Positions 1 through 6,490 of a stretch of 21,007 bases of DNA are shown here, in pieces. The notes below the pieces were generated by a model that was given only the letters and a program-made list of their open reading frames with translations, did no database searches and was not told the origin of the DNA. The stretch spans positions 1 through 21,007 of IMG/VR virus record IMGVR_UViG_3300022725_000179. The stretch is one strand, 5' to 3'. The translations under genes and the position numbers were made by a program. The stretch's first letter is position 1. The number at the start of each line of letters is the position of its first letter. The stretch is from a virus.

Positions 1-66
1 GAAAAGCCGAATGGCACGTTCGCGAAATTCAGCCGTGTAAGCAGGTTTATAAGTTTTGTCTGTCAT
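1..66 (-). CDS. IS3-family transposase OrfA, N-terminus (partial)
   Basis: The complement from 66 encodes MTDKTYKPAYTAEFRERAIR followed by LF and continues off the window. This is the usual opening of IS3-type OrfA: a basic start leading into the first helix of the helix-turn-helix domain that binds the IS ends. In the family OrfA is joined to the DDE-containing OrfB by a programmed -1 frameshift, which cannot be seen here. A purine-rich AAGG stretch lies upstream of the ATG. The assignment rests on 22 residues plus the matching terminal inverted repeat at 119. Confidence 0.7.
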   Translation of the reverse strand, partial: MTDKTYKPAYTAEFRERAIRLF

Positions 67-119
67 AATAGGTTTACCTTACGAGATGTTTGTCCCTCCG
101 GCAAACCCGGGGCGGTTCA
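1..119 (-). mobile_element. IS3-family insertion sequence, one end only
   Basis: The complement of 119-100 reads TGAACCGCCCCGGGTTTGCC, which matches the terminal inverted repeat typical of many IS3-family elements (TGAACCGCCCCGGG). A transposase orfA start lies 53 bp inside it, reading away from this end. The element therefore enters from the left of the window and stops at 119. Immediately beyond, at 120, sequence encoding a phage terminase begins in mid-protein, so the IS probably interrupted or truncated that gene. The other end and the target duplication are outside the window. Confidence 0.8.
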
Positions 120-499
120 TTTCGGTTACACCAATAGGCTCCAAGGAAGAACGTTGGCAAACACAAATATCCAAGTTTAGAGATGGTCTTGTCTATTTTC
201 CGCGACAAGCTGATTGGCTGGCAGAATACGAACAGGAAATACGCAATTTCCCGGGGACATCTTATGATGATCAAATAGATAGTACTTCACAGTTTCTGCG
301 GTGGATGGACCATCCAAAATGGCCGAAACAGTTGGGTGGACAAAAATTCATGCCACGACGTATATCAGCTTCATCTGGCTTTAAACATAAAACTCAAAAG
401 ACTGGAGTTGTAAGAGGACCAAATGGCTGCGCTTCTATGGCATGTTCATCTAAAATTCAAGGTGTCTATGTTAGGCATCGGACAAGAGTATTGCAGTAA
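120..499 (+). pseudogene. Phage terminase large subunit, C-terminal remnant
   Basis: Starting at the IS boundary, the frame encodes ISVTPIGSKEERWQTQISKF, then RDGLVYFPRQADWLAEYEQE, then FPGTSYDDQIDSTSQFLRWM. This is the classic C-terminal nuclease part of phage large terminases (COG5362-like), including the late DDQ.D acidic motif that binds catalytic metal. The ATPase domain and most of the nuclease are missing upstream. The open frame extends back to an ATG at 56, but that part lies inside the IS and is not terminase. The remnant is followed by a terminator-like hairpin. It comes from a prophage unrelated to the Mu-like one to the right, which has its own terminase gene at 20478. The tail after FLRWM (about 50 residues) is not recognised. 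Confidence 0.75.
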
Positions 500-563
500 A
501 TATTCTCTATTTGTTCTTTTTTCTTGGCTTTGGTCCTGATTTAAGTTGCTTATAGTTTCAGTC

Positions 564-611
564 AACGGGATAAGTGTGACCGAAAGGTTCCTTGTCCCGT
601 TTTCTATTTTG
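564..611 (+). terminator. Rho-independent terminator after terminase remnant
   Basis: An 11-bp stem (564-574 with 591-601, one internal mismatch) encloses an inner ACC-GAAA-GGT tetraloop hairpin and runs into TTTTCTATTTT. The T-tract lies on the right side only, so it serves rightward transcription of the terminase remnant. It also sits just beyond the 3' end of the leftward dGTPase gene. Confidence 0.7.
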
Positions 612-645
612 AGTAAGACGCGCTCCGCATCAGTGGCTTAAGCTT

Positions 646-2007
646 CTATAGTTTATCAAATACTGACCCCATACGAGGGCTAAACAAGCGATCATATGTC
701 TTGAGAAGAAAGTTATCTGTCATCCCCGCAATGTGATCACATACAACACGAGTGGGATCACTGCTTTTCTCGTAAACCTCTAAGGTGTCTTTGGGTAGGA
801 ATTTATCTGGCTCTGAACTTAAGGCTTCAAATACAGATACGACCATTTGTTGCCCCTTAAATTCTAAATGCTGAACATTGGAGCTAAATGTAACAGTTTC
901 TCTCACTACCCGTTTGAGAGCCTTCAGAAACTTCATTGGTTTTTCTGGTAATGAGGCCCGATATTTCAATAATGGCTCATCAAACTCTTCTAAGGTTGAG
1001 ATATTACAATTGGTAATCAGATAGCCAACCATTCTCCCAATGAACCTTTTTCGTTTACTTCCGTCGCCAAACAGCGCTTTGACAAAATATTCGTAAACAT
1101 CATTTCCAGATTCCTCACCGTACTTATTTTTTAAATGGGTTAAGAAACCGTCACAATCTTCTTCACTTACATGTTTACGAAAATCGTTTTCACTAATCAA
1201 TTTAAGGGAAAGTGTATCTTCTAAGTCATGTACTCCAAAACTGATATCATCAGCGAGGTCCATAATGCTGCAGTCAAATGATTTATGCTGAGCTTTGAAA
1301 TGTTCACCTTCCTTCTCCCTATAAGAAATGAATAGATCTCTATCACCTGCCGACAAGGGGTCTAAGATCCAATCAACAATATCTTTCTCGCTTTTCATAT
1401 AACACTTAGGTGGCTTGGACATACCCCTGTCAATAATCCGGATCGTAGTTGTGTTTTTATCAAGTTCAGGTGTCAGGTCTGGATTGGAGGCTATGTCGTA
1501 ACTGACTGGATATTTCAAAACACCAAGCAGCAATCGTCGAGTTAGGTTGGCGCCTGCATTGCTTGAGAACTTTTCAAGTTTGGACAAAATCCTGAGAGTT
1601 TGCCCATTGCCCTCAAAGCCACCCTCGGCTCTCATACAATAATTCAACGCGACCTCACCACCATGCCCAAAAGGTGGGTGCCCCAAATCATGACTAAGCC
1701 CGATAGCTTGGATCAAACTGGTGGCTGGTAAATATTCTATTGCAGGATGTTCTGCCATATGTTTCTCGAATTGACGTGTGATACCACCGGCAATTTGAGC
1801 TACTTCCATAGAGTGGGTAAGGCGAGTACGATAAAAGTCGCTATCCCCGAGGTTCAAGATTTGTGTTTTTCCCTGTAATCTTCGGAAAGATGCCGAGTGA
1901 ATAATACGTGCATAGTCGATGTCTGACATATCTCGCGCGTCTTCATCTTGGGGATTCCAGCCTTCTCGACGTGCATACCATTCGCTCATTTTTACTATCC
2001 GCTTCAT
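646..2007 (-). CDS. dGTPase-like HD-domain deoxynucleotide triphosphohydrolase
   Basis: Predicted to hydrolyse dNTPs, typically dGTP, to the deoxynucleoside and triphosphate in the cytosol. In 453-residue numbering the HD-domain ligands are visible: H65 in RTRLTHSMEVA, H106-D107 in GLSHDLGHPPFGHGGE, and the distal Asp in LADDISFGVHDLED (D253/254). The RRLQGKTQI segment near residue 42 is also typical of the dGTPase family, and the length fits the Dgt-like branch. A second ATG at 1989 (MSEWYARREGW) matches the usual family start better than the one at 2007; neither has a strong ribosome-binding site. The gene is visibly AT-richer than its neighbours, stands alone on the minus strand and is flanked by IS and recombinase genes. 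This fits a horizontally acquired cargo gene. Family members are known to restrict phages by depleting dGTP; a housekeeping role remains possible. Confidence 0.88.
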   Translation of the reverse strand: MKRIVKMSEWYARREGWNPQDEDARDMSDIDYARIIHSASFRRLQGKTQILNLGDSDFYRTRLTHSMEVAQIAGGITRQFEKHMAEHPAIEYLPATSLIQAIGLSHDLGHPPFGHGGEVALNYCMRAEGGFEGNGQTLRILSKLEKFSSNAGANLTRRLLLGVLKYPVSYDIASNPDLTPELDKNTTTIRIIDRGMSKPPKCYMKSEKDIVDWILDPLSAGDRDLFISYREKEGEHFKAQHKSFDCSIMDLADDISFGVHDLEDTLSLKLISENDFRKHVSEEDCDGFLTHLKNKYGEESGNDVYEYFVKALFGDGSKRKRFIGRMVGYLITNCNISTLEEFDEPLLKYRASLPEKPMKFLKALKRVVRETVTFSSNVQHLEFKGQQMVVSVFEALSSEPDKFLPKDTLEVYEKSSDPTRVVCDHIAGMTDNFLLKTYDRLFSPRMGSVFDKL

Positions 2008-2172
2008 ATTCTGATTTTCAATACACGCAATCTACCAAAATACTTTTGCGAGAAAAAATGAAAAATCGCACTTTCCACTGGACTTCTGTTGCCAATAGAG
2101 CGGTACTGTTGGTGGCTTTAAGGCCAGTGCTTGAAGGGAAATATCAATCTCTCAGGCCTTTGGGCAGTGGGA

Positions 2173-2193
2173 GCTTTTACATGATGTAAAAGC
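2173..2193. promoter_or_regulatory. 21-bp palindrome upstream of recombinase operon
   Basis: GCTTTTACAT-G-ATGTAAAAGC is a perfect 10-bp inverted repeat around one central base. It ends 21 bp before the DUF3489 start and 8 bp before its GGAGG ribosome-binding site. It has the form of an operator for a dimeric repressor. As RNA it would also make a hairpin just before the ribosome-binding site. No T-tract follows, so it is not a terminator. Confidence 0.6.
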
Positions 2194-2214
2194 CAAAACT
2201 GACGGAGGCCTGAT

Positions 2215-2448
2215 ATGGCTGCTCAAGCAAATAAATCGACTAAAACCAAGAAAGATACTGTCCTTGTTCTGCTCAAACGCAATCAAGGAGCCAGCGTTGC
2301 AGAAATTCAGAAATCAACCGGATGGCAACCTCATACCATTCGCAGTTTTATTTCTTTTACGGTGCGCAAGAAACTCCAGCTTGAGGTCACAAGCTCACTG
2401 ACCAAAAGCAACGTGCGTCGCTATCGCATTCAAAAGCAGGAGGGCTAA
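2215..2448 (+). CDS. DUF3489 small helix-turn-helix protein
   Basis: A 77-residue basic protein. After a Lys/Thr-rich head, residues 17-70 match the DUF3489 pattern: KKDTVLVLLKRNQGASVAEI, GWQPHTIRSFISFTVRKKL and a C-terminal RRYRI. The segment looks like a winged helix with recognition helix around WQPHTIRSFIS. A strong GGAGG lies 8 bp before the ATG. It is the first gene of a three-gene unit with DUF2924 and a large serine recombinase, an arrangement recurrent in alphaproteobacteria. The biochemical role is not established. DNA binding, for instance at the palindrome just upstream or as a recombination accessory factor, is inference. Confidence 0.85.
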   Translation: MAAQANKSTKTKKDTVLVLLKRNQGASVAEIQKSTGWQPHTIRSFISFTVRKKLQLEVTSSLTKSNVRRYRIQKQEG

Positions 2449-2451
2449 ATC

Positions 2452-2895
2452 ATGACCTCTTCTCTTGATCATATCGCAAACCTGGATGCGCAAAACCTAC
2501 GTGTCTTCTGGCATCAGGAGTTCGGTGTTGAACCGGCTCCACGCCTCGGTAAAGACCTAATGATACGGCTGCTATCATTCAAAGTGCAGGAGAAACAATC
2601 GAAGGGGCTGTCCAAACCGGCCCTTCGCAAACTGAATAGCTATAAGAAGCAATTTACCGAGAAGGGTAAAATTACTCCAACAGATAGTATTCGAATTAAA
2701 ACAGGAACCAAGCTGATCCGTGAATGGAATGGCAAAACGCATACAGTTTTGAAAACCGAACAGGGCTTTGAATATGAAGGGGAGTTTTTTTCATCACTTT
2801 CGAATATCGCCAAACAGATCACAGGAAGTCACTGGTCCGGTCCCAGGTTCTTTGGACTCAATAAGAAACCAACACCGCCGAGGGTATCATCATGA
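2452..2895 (+). CDS. DUF2924 family protein
   Basis: A 147-residue protein matching DUF2924. The N-terminal part reads LRVFWHQEFGVEPAPRLGKD and LMIRLLSFKVQE. The C-terminal core reads GTKLIREWNGKTHTVLKTEQ, GFEYEGEFFSSLSNIAKQIT and GSHWSGPRFFGL, a typical end motif of the family. It starts 3 bp after the DUF3489 stop behind an AGGAGGG site, and its last four bases overlap the recombinase start (ATGA). Translational coupling to the recombinase suggests it works with it, perhaps as a recombination directionality or DNA-binding accessory. The family has no proven function. Confidence 0.88.
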   Translation: MTSSLDHIANLDAQNLRVFWHQEFGVEPAPRLGKDLMIRLLSFKVQEKQSKGLSKPALRKLNSYKKQFTEKGKITPTDSIRIKTGTKLIREWNGKTHTVLKTEQGFEYEGEFFSSLSNIAKQITGSHWSGPRFFGLNKKPTPPRVSS

Positions 2896-4502
2896 CTAAG
2901 AAAATCGTTCGATGTGCCATATACACCCGCAAGTCCACGGAGGAAGGGTTGGATCAGACTTTCAACACCCTGCATGCTCAGCGGGAAGCCTGTGAATCCT
3001 ATATTCAAAGTCAGCGCCATGAAGGGTGGGTAACGTTGCCGGAGCTTTATGATGACGGAGGTTTCTCCGGCGGCAATATGGATCGCCCGGCTTTGAAAAA
3101 ACTACTCGCTGATATTGAAGCTGGATTAATTGATACGGTGGTTGTCTACAAAATTGACAGACTAACCCGCGCCCTTGCGGACTTCGCCAAAATGGTCGAG
3201 ATTTTCGACAATCCAGGTCATCCGGTATCCTTTGTTTCTGTCACCCAGCAATTCAATACAACGACATCTATGGGGCGATTGACCTTGAACGTACTTCTGT
3301 CATTTGCTCAGTTTGAACGCGAGGTGATCGGTGAACGGGTCAGAGATAAAATTGCGGCTTCCAAGAAGAAAGGGATGTGGATGGGCGGTCTTTTGCCGCT
3401 TGGCTACGATGTTGAAGATAAGCTTCTCAAAATCAATAAGCAGGAAGCCAAGACCGTTCGAGATATCTTTCAAACATACCTCAAACTAAAATCGGTTCGT
3501 GAACTCAAAGAGGAAATAGATAAACGCGGGATTGTCAGCAAGGTGCGCGTTTCCAAAGAAGGGAATACATCCGGCGGCAAACAGCTTGCCAGAGGTGCCC
3601 TTTATACGATTCTGCGAAACTCAACCTATATCGGCAAAATTCGTCACAAAGATAAGGTTTATGATGGAGAACATGAACCGATAATCGATATGGAACTTTG
3701 GCAACAGGTTCAAAACCTATTGGATGAAAACCAGGCACGACAGGATGGCAAAACCGATTGTAAGAACGGAAGCCTTCTGGCTGGTTTAATTTTTGATGCG
3801 GAAGGAAACCGCCTAACACCCAGCCATGCGGTGAAGAAAACTGCATCCGGCAAGAAACGTTATCGCTACTACATTTCCCGGCCATTGACGACAGGAACAG
3901 GAAAAGGCCTTCGCCTCCCAGCTACTGATATTGAGCAGATTGTTATTATCAATTTATGCGCTTACCTGAATGATCCCAGGAATATCTCTTCCCCAGAAGA
4001 ACTCGATGAGTACACTGAGTATGCAAACACCTTGAAGGATGACAGCAGCTTTAATCGTATATTCCTCCTCAAACAGCTTCTAGAATCTGTAATCGTCAAT
4101 ACTGCCCAAATCACTCTAAACATCAGAAAAGGCGACGACGTTGTCCCGATGACAGTCCCCGCTCGATTGAAACGATGTGGCCTGGAGATGAAAATGGTTT
4201 TAGGTGATACAGAACGAAAACCAGAGAACGATCCCGCTTTAATCAGAGTTCTCACTCAGGCTCACGTCATTTTCGACAAACTGACATCCACAGATCGCAT
4301 CAGCATCACAGAAATAGCTGATGCAGAGAAAGTCACGCCTTCCTACATCACACGCCTGTTACGCCTGACGTCACTTTCCTCGAGAATTCAGGAAGCCATT
4401 CTGACGGGAAAACAGCCACCTGAAATGACGGCAAATAAACTTATGAATTTGAAGGCGCTCCCAATTGAATGGTCAGAACAGGAATCTCTCCTCGGCATCT
4501 AA
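2892..4502 (+). CDS. Large serine recombinase
   Basis: A 536-residue site-specific recombinase. The N-terminal resolvase/invertase domain (about 5-150) begins RCAIYTRKSTEEG, with S15 as expected nucleophile. It contains the conserved arginine-rich KIDRLTRALADFAKM segment and the QFEREVIGERVRDKI long-helix motif. A recombinase domain follows (about 165-270: GLLPLGYDVEDK to STYIGKIRHKD). The region where such enzymes usually have a Cys4 zinc ribbon (about 290-340, NGSLLAGLIFDAEGNRLTPS) keeps the fold signature but has no CxxC pairs. The C-terminus carries a ParB-like helix-turn-helix (ISITEIADAEKVTPSYITRL). It probably served as integrase for the element whose remains lie to the left. It is co-translated with DUF2924 and followed by a strong terminator. 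Confidence 0.92.
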   Translation: MTKKIVRCAIYTRKSTEEGLDQTFNTLHAQREACESYIQSQRHEGWVTLPELYDDGGFSGGNMDRPALKKLLADIEAGLIDTVVVYKIDRLTRALADFAKMVEIFDNPGHPVSFVSVTQQFNTTTSMGRLTLNVLLSFAQFEREVIGERVRDKIAASKKKGMWMGGLLPLGYDVEDKLLKINKQEAKTVRDIFQTYLKLKSVRELKEEIDKRGIVSKVRVSKEGNTSGGKQLARGALYTILRNSTYIGKIRHKDKVYDGEHEPIIDMELWQQVQNLLDENQARQDGKTDCKNGSLLAGLIFDAEGNRLTPSHAVKKTASGKKRYRYYISRPLTTGTGKGLRLPATDIEQIVIINLCAYLNDPRNISSPEELDEYTEYANTLKDDSSFNRIFLLKQLLESVIVNTAQITLNIRKGDDVVPMTVPARLKRCGLEMKMVLGDTERKPENDPALIRVLTQAHVIFDKLTSTDRISITEIADAEKVTPSYITRLLRLTSLSSRIQEAILTGKQPPEMTANKLMNLKALPIEWSEQESLLGI

Positions 4503-4523
4503 GAAAACGCCCATTCAATTCTC

Positions 4524-4552
4524 GCCCTTTCTCCTACAGAAAGGGCTTTTTT
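4524..4552 (+). terminator. Rho-independent terminator of recombinase operon
   Basis: A 9-bp perfect stem, GCCCTTTCT / AGAAAGGGC, with a 5-nt loop followed by TTTTTTC, starts 21 bp after the recombinase stop codon. Confidence 0.9.
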
Positions 4553-4717
4553 CGTGCCTGAACCGTACCACCACTTTTTGCCACAGAGATAATTCGGATA
4601 TCTGGCCCACAATTCACTGTCTCAGGTCCGGTTCAAAAACGCCCAATGATGCACTGGTGTGACCCGTCATTCTATGTGGCACAAGGGGTATGGTGATCGG
4701 CATGGCGCGGTTAATCC

Positions 4718-4757
4718 GGGACTATGTGGGATCATGCGGGACTTCGCGGGATCGGGG
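4718..4757 (+). repeat. Four tandem 10-bp GGGA repeats near prophage left end
   Basis: The units are GGGACTATGT, GGGATCATGC, GGGACTTCGC and GGGATCGGGG: GGGA recurs exactly every 10 bases. This spacing is close to one helical turn and would put each GGGA on the same face of the DNA. The position, just inside the presumed left end, suggests binding of transposase or repressor. Confidence 0.6.
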
Positions 4758-4865
4758 CGAATTTTCGGGCGGCGTGTCAATGTTGGGCGCGCGACATTTA
4801 AAAGGTCCGACGACAAATGATATGGCACAAATCATCGCGCGTTTTAAAGCCGATTTCTTTATCGG

Positions 4866-4902
4866 GCGTTTAATGGTTTTATAAGGAGCCAAAATTAAAC
4901 GC
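4866..4902. repeat. Inverted repeat GCGTTTAAT / ATTAAACGC
   Basis: A perfect 9-bp inverted repeat (4866-4874 and 4894-4902) separated by 19 bp. A third related copy, GCGTTTTAAA, starts at 4838. Degenerate repeated sites of this spacing resemble MuA attachment-site subunits, but they could also bind the repressor whose gene begins nearby. Confidence 0.5.
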
Positions 4903-5118
4903 ATTTTACGGATTTCGGCTTTGTATTCTGTGCGCATCTTTCCCTCGCATAGGACATAAGAAGCCGTTCCCTTTCCTCGGCCGAGGACGGGCGGGCAAGC
5001 TATAGTCTTGTGAGAGGTGTAGAGGCACCTCGATATGGACAGCATCTAGGAAATGCTGACCCCTGCCCACATCTGGACAATCAGGGCGCGCATATCTAAG
5101 TATCAATACCTAAGAGAG

Positions 5119-5664
5119 TCAATCATTTTCTAAAAGATAGTCAAAAATAGTTGTTACACGACCTTTTATTGCGTCAAGGTCAATGCGGCCTTCACGCACA
5201 AACTCTTTCATTATAACGCGATAGGTGCCCGTCAAGGCTTGGCCTTGATGACTGTTCGGGGCTGGGTTCTCTATAGGGTTAGCATCCTGCCAATCCAGAA
5301 AAGCTTCAGTGACTTTTTCCATAACGGCACTGTTGAAGGGCGGTTCGTCCTGGTACCCGGCATGTGGGTCACCGCTGTCGACTACTGGTGTAGCCGCTTG
5401 GTCTGGTGTGGGCGTCGACACCTTCCCTGTGATTAACCAAGCGATATCAACCTCAAGAATTTCGCTGATTACAACTAGCCTATCACGCGCAGGTTCTGCC
5501 TCAGCCTTTAACCAATTGTGAAATGCCTGCTGTGACACTCCAGCAGCCTTTGCAGCCGCTGAAACGCTTTTAAAATTTGACTGATCTAAAGCAGTTTGAA
5601 GACGGGCAGCAAATTCTTTCCTGTCATTGTCATTGTCTATAAACTTGAGTTTACCTTTAGCCAT
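5119..5664 (-). CDS. XRE-type phage repressor
   Basis: A 181-residue protein with an N-terminal Cro/CI-type helix-turn-helix (about 34-55: SVSAAAKAAGVSQQAFHNWL), then a Pro/Asp-rich linker (83-115) and a helical C-terminus. There is no LexA-like Ser/Lys peptidase motif, so induction by RecA-driven self-cleavage is not expected. It is divergent from the Ner-like gene across an operator-like region, which is the place and orientation of the Mu c repressor. It is therefore the likely lysogeny repressor. The ATG at 5664 has no good ribosome-binding site and is overlapped on its upstream side by an operator-like repeat, which suggests autoregulation or weak translation. Confidence 0.8.
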   Translation of the reverse strand: MAKGKLKFIDNDNDRKEFAARLQTALDQSNFKSVSAAAKAAGVSQQAFHNWLKAEAEPARDRLVVISEILEVDIAWLITGKVSTPTPDQAATPVVDSGDPHAGYQDEPPFNSAVMEKVTEAFLDWQDANPIENPAPNSHQGQALTGTYRVIMKEFVREGRIDLDAIKGRVTTIFDYLLEND

Positions 5665-5852
5665 CCAGTTTAAAGTCTGAATAAGTTATTGAAATATCAA
5701 CAAAACTTACCAAACAGCCTCCTAAATAATGTAAAATATCTATAAACTTGATATTTAAGCTTTTAATTCTCCAGTTTATGGTCTATGTTCATTAAACAAG
5801 TTCAAAACGAACACCCCAAAAAAGACCGGCTGCAACCGGCACTGGAGTACAC
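5636..5852. promoter_or_regulatory. Repressor/ner operator region with paired direct repeats
   Basis: Two repeat types alternate: TCTATAAACTTGA at 5636-5648 and 5739-5751 (identical), and CCAGTTTAAAGTCT / CCAGTTTATGGTCT at 5665-5678 and 5771-5784 (two mismatches). The spacing (103 and 106 bp) shows that the pair was duplicated as a block. The first copy is extended to a dyad, TAAACT-TG-AGTTTA (5640-5653). The region is AT-rich, unlike its flanks, and must contain the leftward repressor and rightward early promoters; no single -35/-10 pair stands out. The first repeat pair covers the repressor start, the second lies 70-115 bp before ner. Confidence 0.6.
5818..5840 (-). terminator. Possible weak leftward terminator before ner
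   Basis: On the minus strand a short CCGG-loop-CCGG hairpin (5826-5829 with 5836-5839) is followed by TCTTTTTT (complement of 5818-5825). The stem is only 4 bp, so this is tentative. It would stop leftward transcripts entering from the ner side before they reach the operator region. Confidence 0.35.
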
Positions 5853-6155
5853 ATGGCACGTAAGTCCAAAGGTATGCATAAAGAGCAAATCAAAGCGCAT
5901 CTGAAGATGCGTTGTCGGAAGGGCATAACGGATCTATCCCGTGAATGGGGCTATAGCCGTCAGGCCATTTCGCAAGCTCTTAATCGTCCGTGGCCAAGCG
6001 TTGAAGCCAAGATCGCGAAAGCCCTTCACAAAAAAGCAGTCGATATCTGGCCGGATCGCTATGACCGGGACGGCAACCCCTTGGGTCAACGTGCTGAAAA
6101 AAAGAATAGCAGGAACAATAATCTAAACAATGACCAAATTGGAGATGCGGCATGA
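5853..6155 (+). CDS. ner: Ner-like early transcriptional regulator
   Basis: A 100-residue protein whose residues 8-70 match the Mu Ner/Nlp family: helix-turn-helix ITDLSREWGYSRQAISQALN, then PWPSVEAKIAKALHKKAVDI and the signature WPDRYD. Mu Ner binds between the repressor and early promoters and shuts both down early in lytic growth. The position here, first rightward gene after the operator region, is the same. It has an extra Asn/Lys-rich tail of about 25 residues. The start is set by GGAG at 5844-5847. The stop overlaps the next gene by four bases (ATGA). Confidence 0.88.
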   Translation: MARKSKGMHKEQIKAHLKMRCRKGITDLSREWGYSRQAISQALNRPWPSVEAKIAKALHKKAVDIWPDRYDRDGNPLGQRAEKKNSRNNNLNNDQIGDAA

Positions 6156-6490
6156 ACAACGCCTCACGTACAGCAAAAGCGCAAGAGCTTCATTCGGTTC
6201 TGAAGGAAAAGCTTCCTCAAGCAATCAGTTCTAAGACCGACGAATTATTGGCCTTCTTCTGTTCAACGGAGGCAGGAATCGAACCGGCAGAGTTTTTTTC
6301 TGACTTCATTTCCCGTCACAAAATGAACCAAAGCGAATTGATGCCGGTTCTTTGGATGGCCATCGATCAGGTCAGACGCCGCAAGGATGGCCTGTCAGAA
6401 GAAGCCACCCAGCTTATCCGTGAGGAACTTCTTGGGAAAGGCATCGCAGGGCAAATACGCATCCATTTTGAAAATTCACCCCACGATTAA
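6152..6490 (+). CDS. Hypothetical early phage protein
   Basis: A 112-residue, mainly helical and mildly acidic protein with no family I recognise. It has a central hydrophobic stretch (ELLAFFCSTEAGIEPAEFFS) and a C-terminal helix (EEATQLIREELLGKGIAGQI), with no membrane segment or signal peptide. It overlaps ner by ATGA, so it is co-translated with it. Its stop overlaps the convergent small gene on the minus strand by 3 bases. As the second gene of the first early transcript it is likely to be made immediately after induction. Confidence 0.7.
   Translation: MNNASRTAKAQELHSVLKEKLPQAISSKTDELLAFFCSTEAGIEPAEFFSDFISRHKMNQSELMPVLWMAIDQVRRRKDGLSEEATQLIREELLGKGIAGQIRIHFENSPHD

Larger units (their letters stand above)
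4553..5118. other. 566-bp non-coding region with probable prophage left end
   Basis: No credible gene is present; the open frames here lack ribosome-binding sites and protein-like composition. The region holds a four-unit 10-bp repeat (4718-4757), degenerate GCGTTTAA sites (4838, 4866, inverted at 4894), a perfect CCTCGGCCGAGG palindrome (4975-4986) and two small hairpins (GAGGTG/CACCTC near 5012-5029 and CAGCAT/ATGCTG near 5040-5058). It lies between the recombinase terminator and the leftward phage repressor, where Mu-like phages carry their left end and transposase-binding sites. TGT starts that could be the terminus occur at 4658 and 4675; neither can be chosen without the right end. Confidence 0.55.

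Noticed and set aside
56-119. N-terminal part of the open frame that runs 56-499
   Set aside because: It lies inside the IS end and only becomes terminase-like at 120; the ATG at 56 is fortuitous.
1908-2189. 93-residue rightward frame at the dGTPase start
   Set aside because: It overlaps the dGTPase N-terminus and has no protein-like pattern or ribosome-binding site.
4718-4757. CRISPR-like array
   Set aside because: The 10-bp period is far too short for repeats with spacers and no cas gene is present; no CRISPR array was seen anywhere in the window.
4690-5106. Several short frames on both strands in the left-end region
   Set aside because: They overlap one another, lack ribosome-binding sites and cover the repeat arrays; the region is better read as non-coding.
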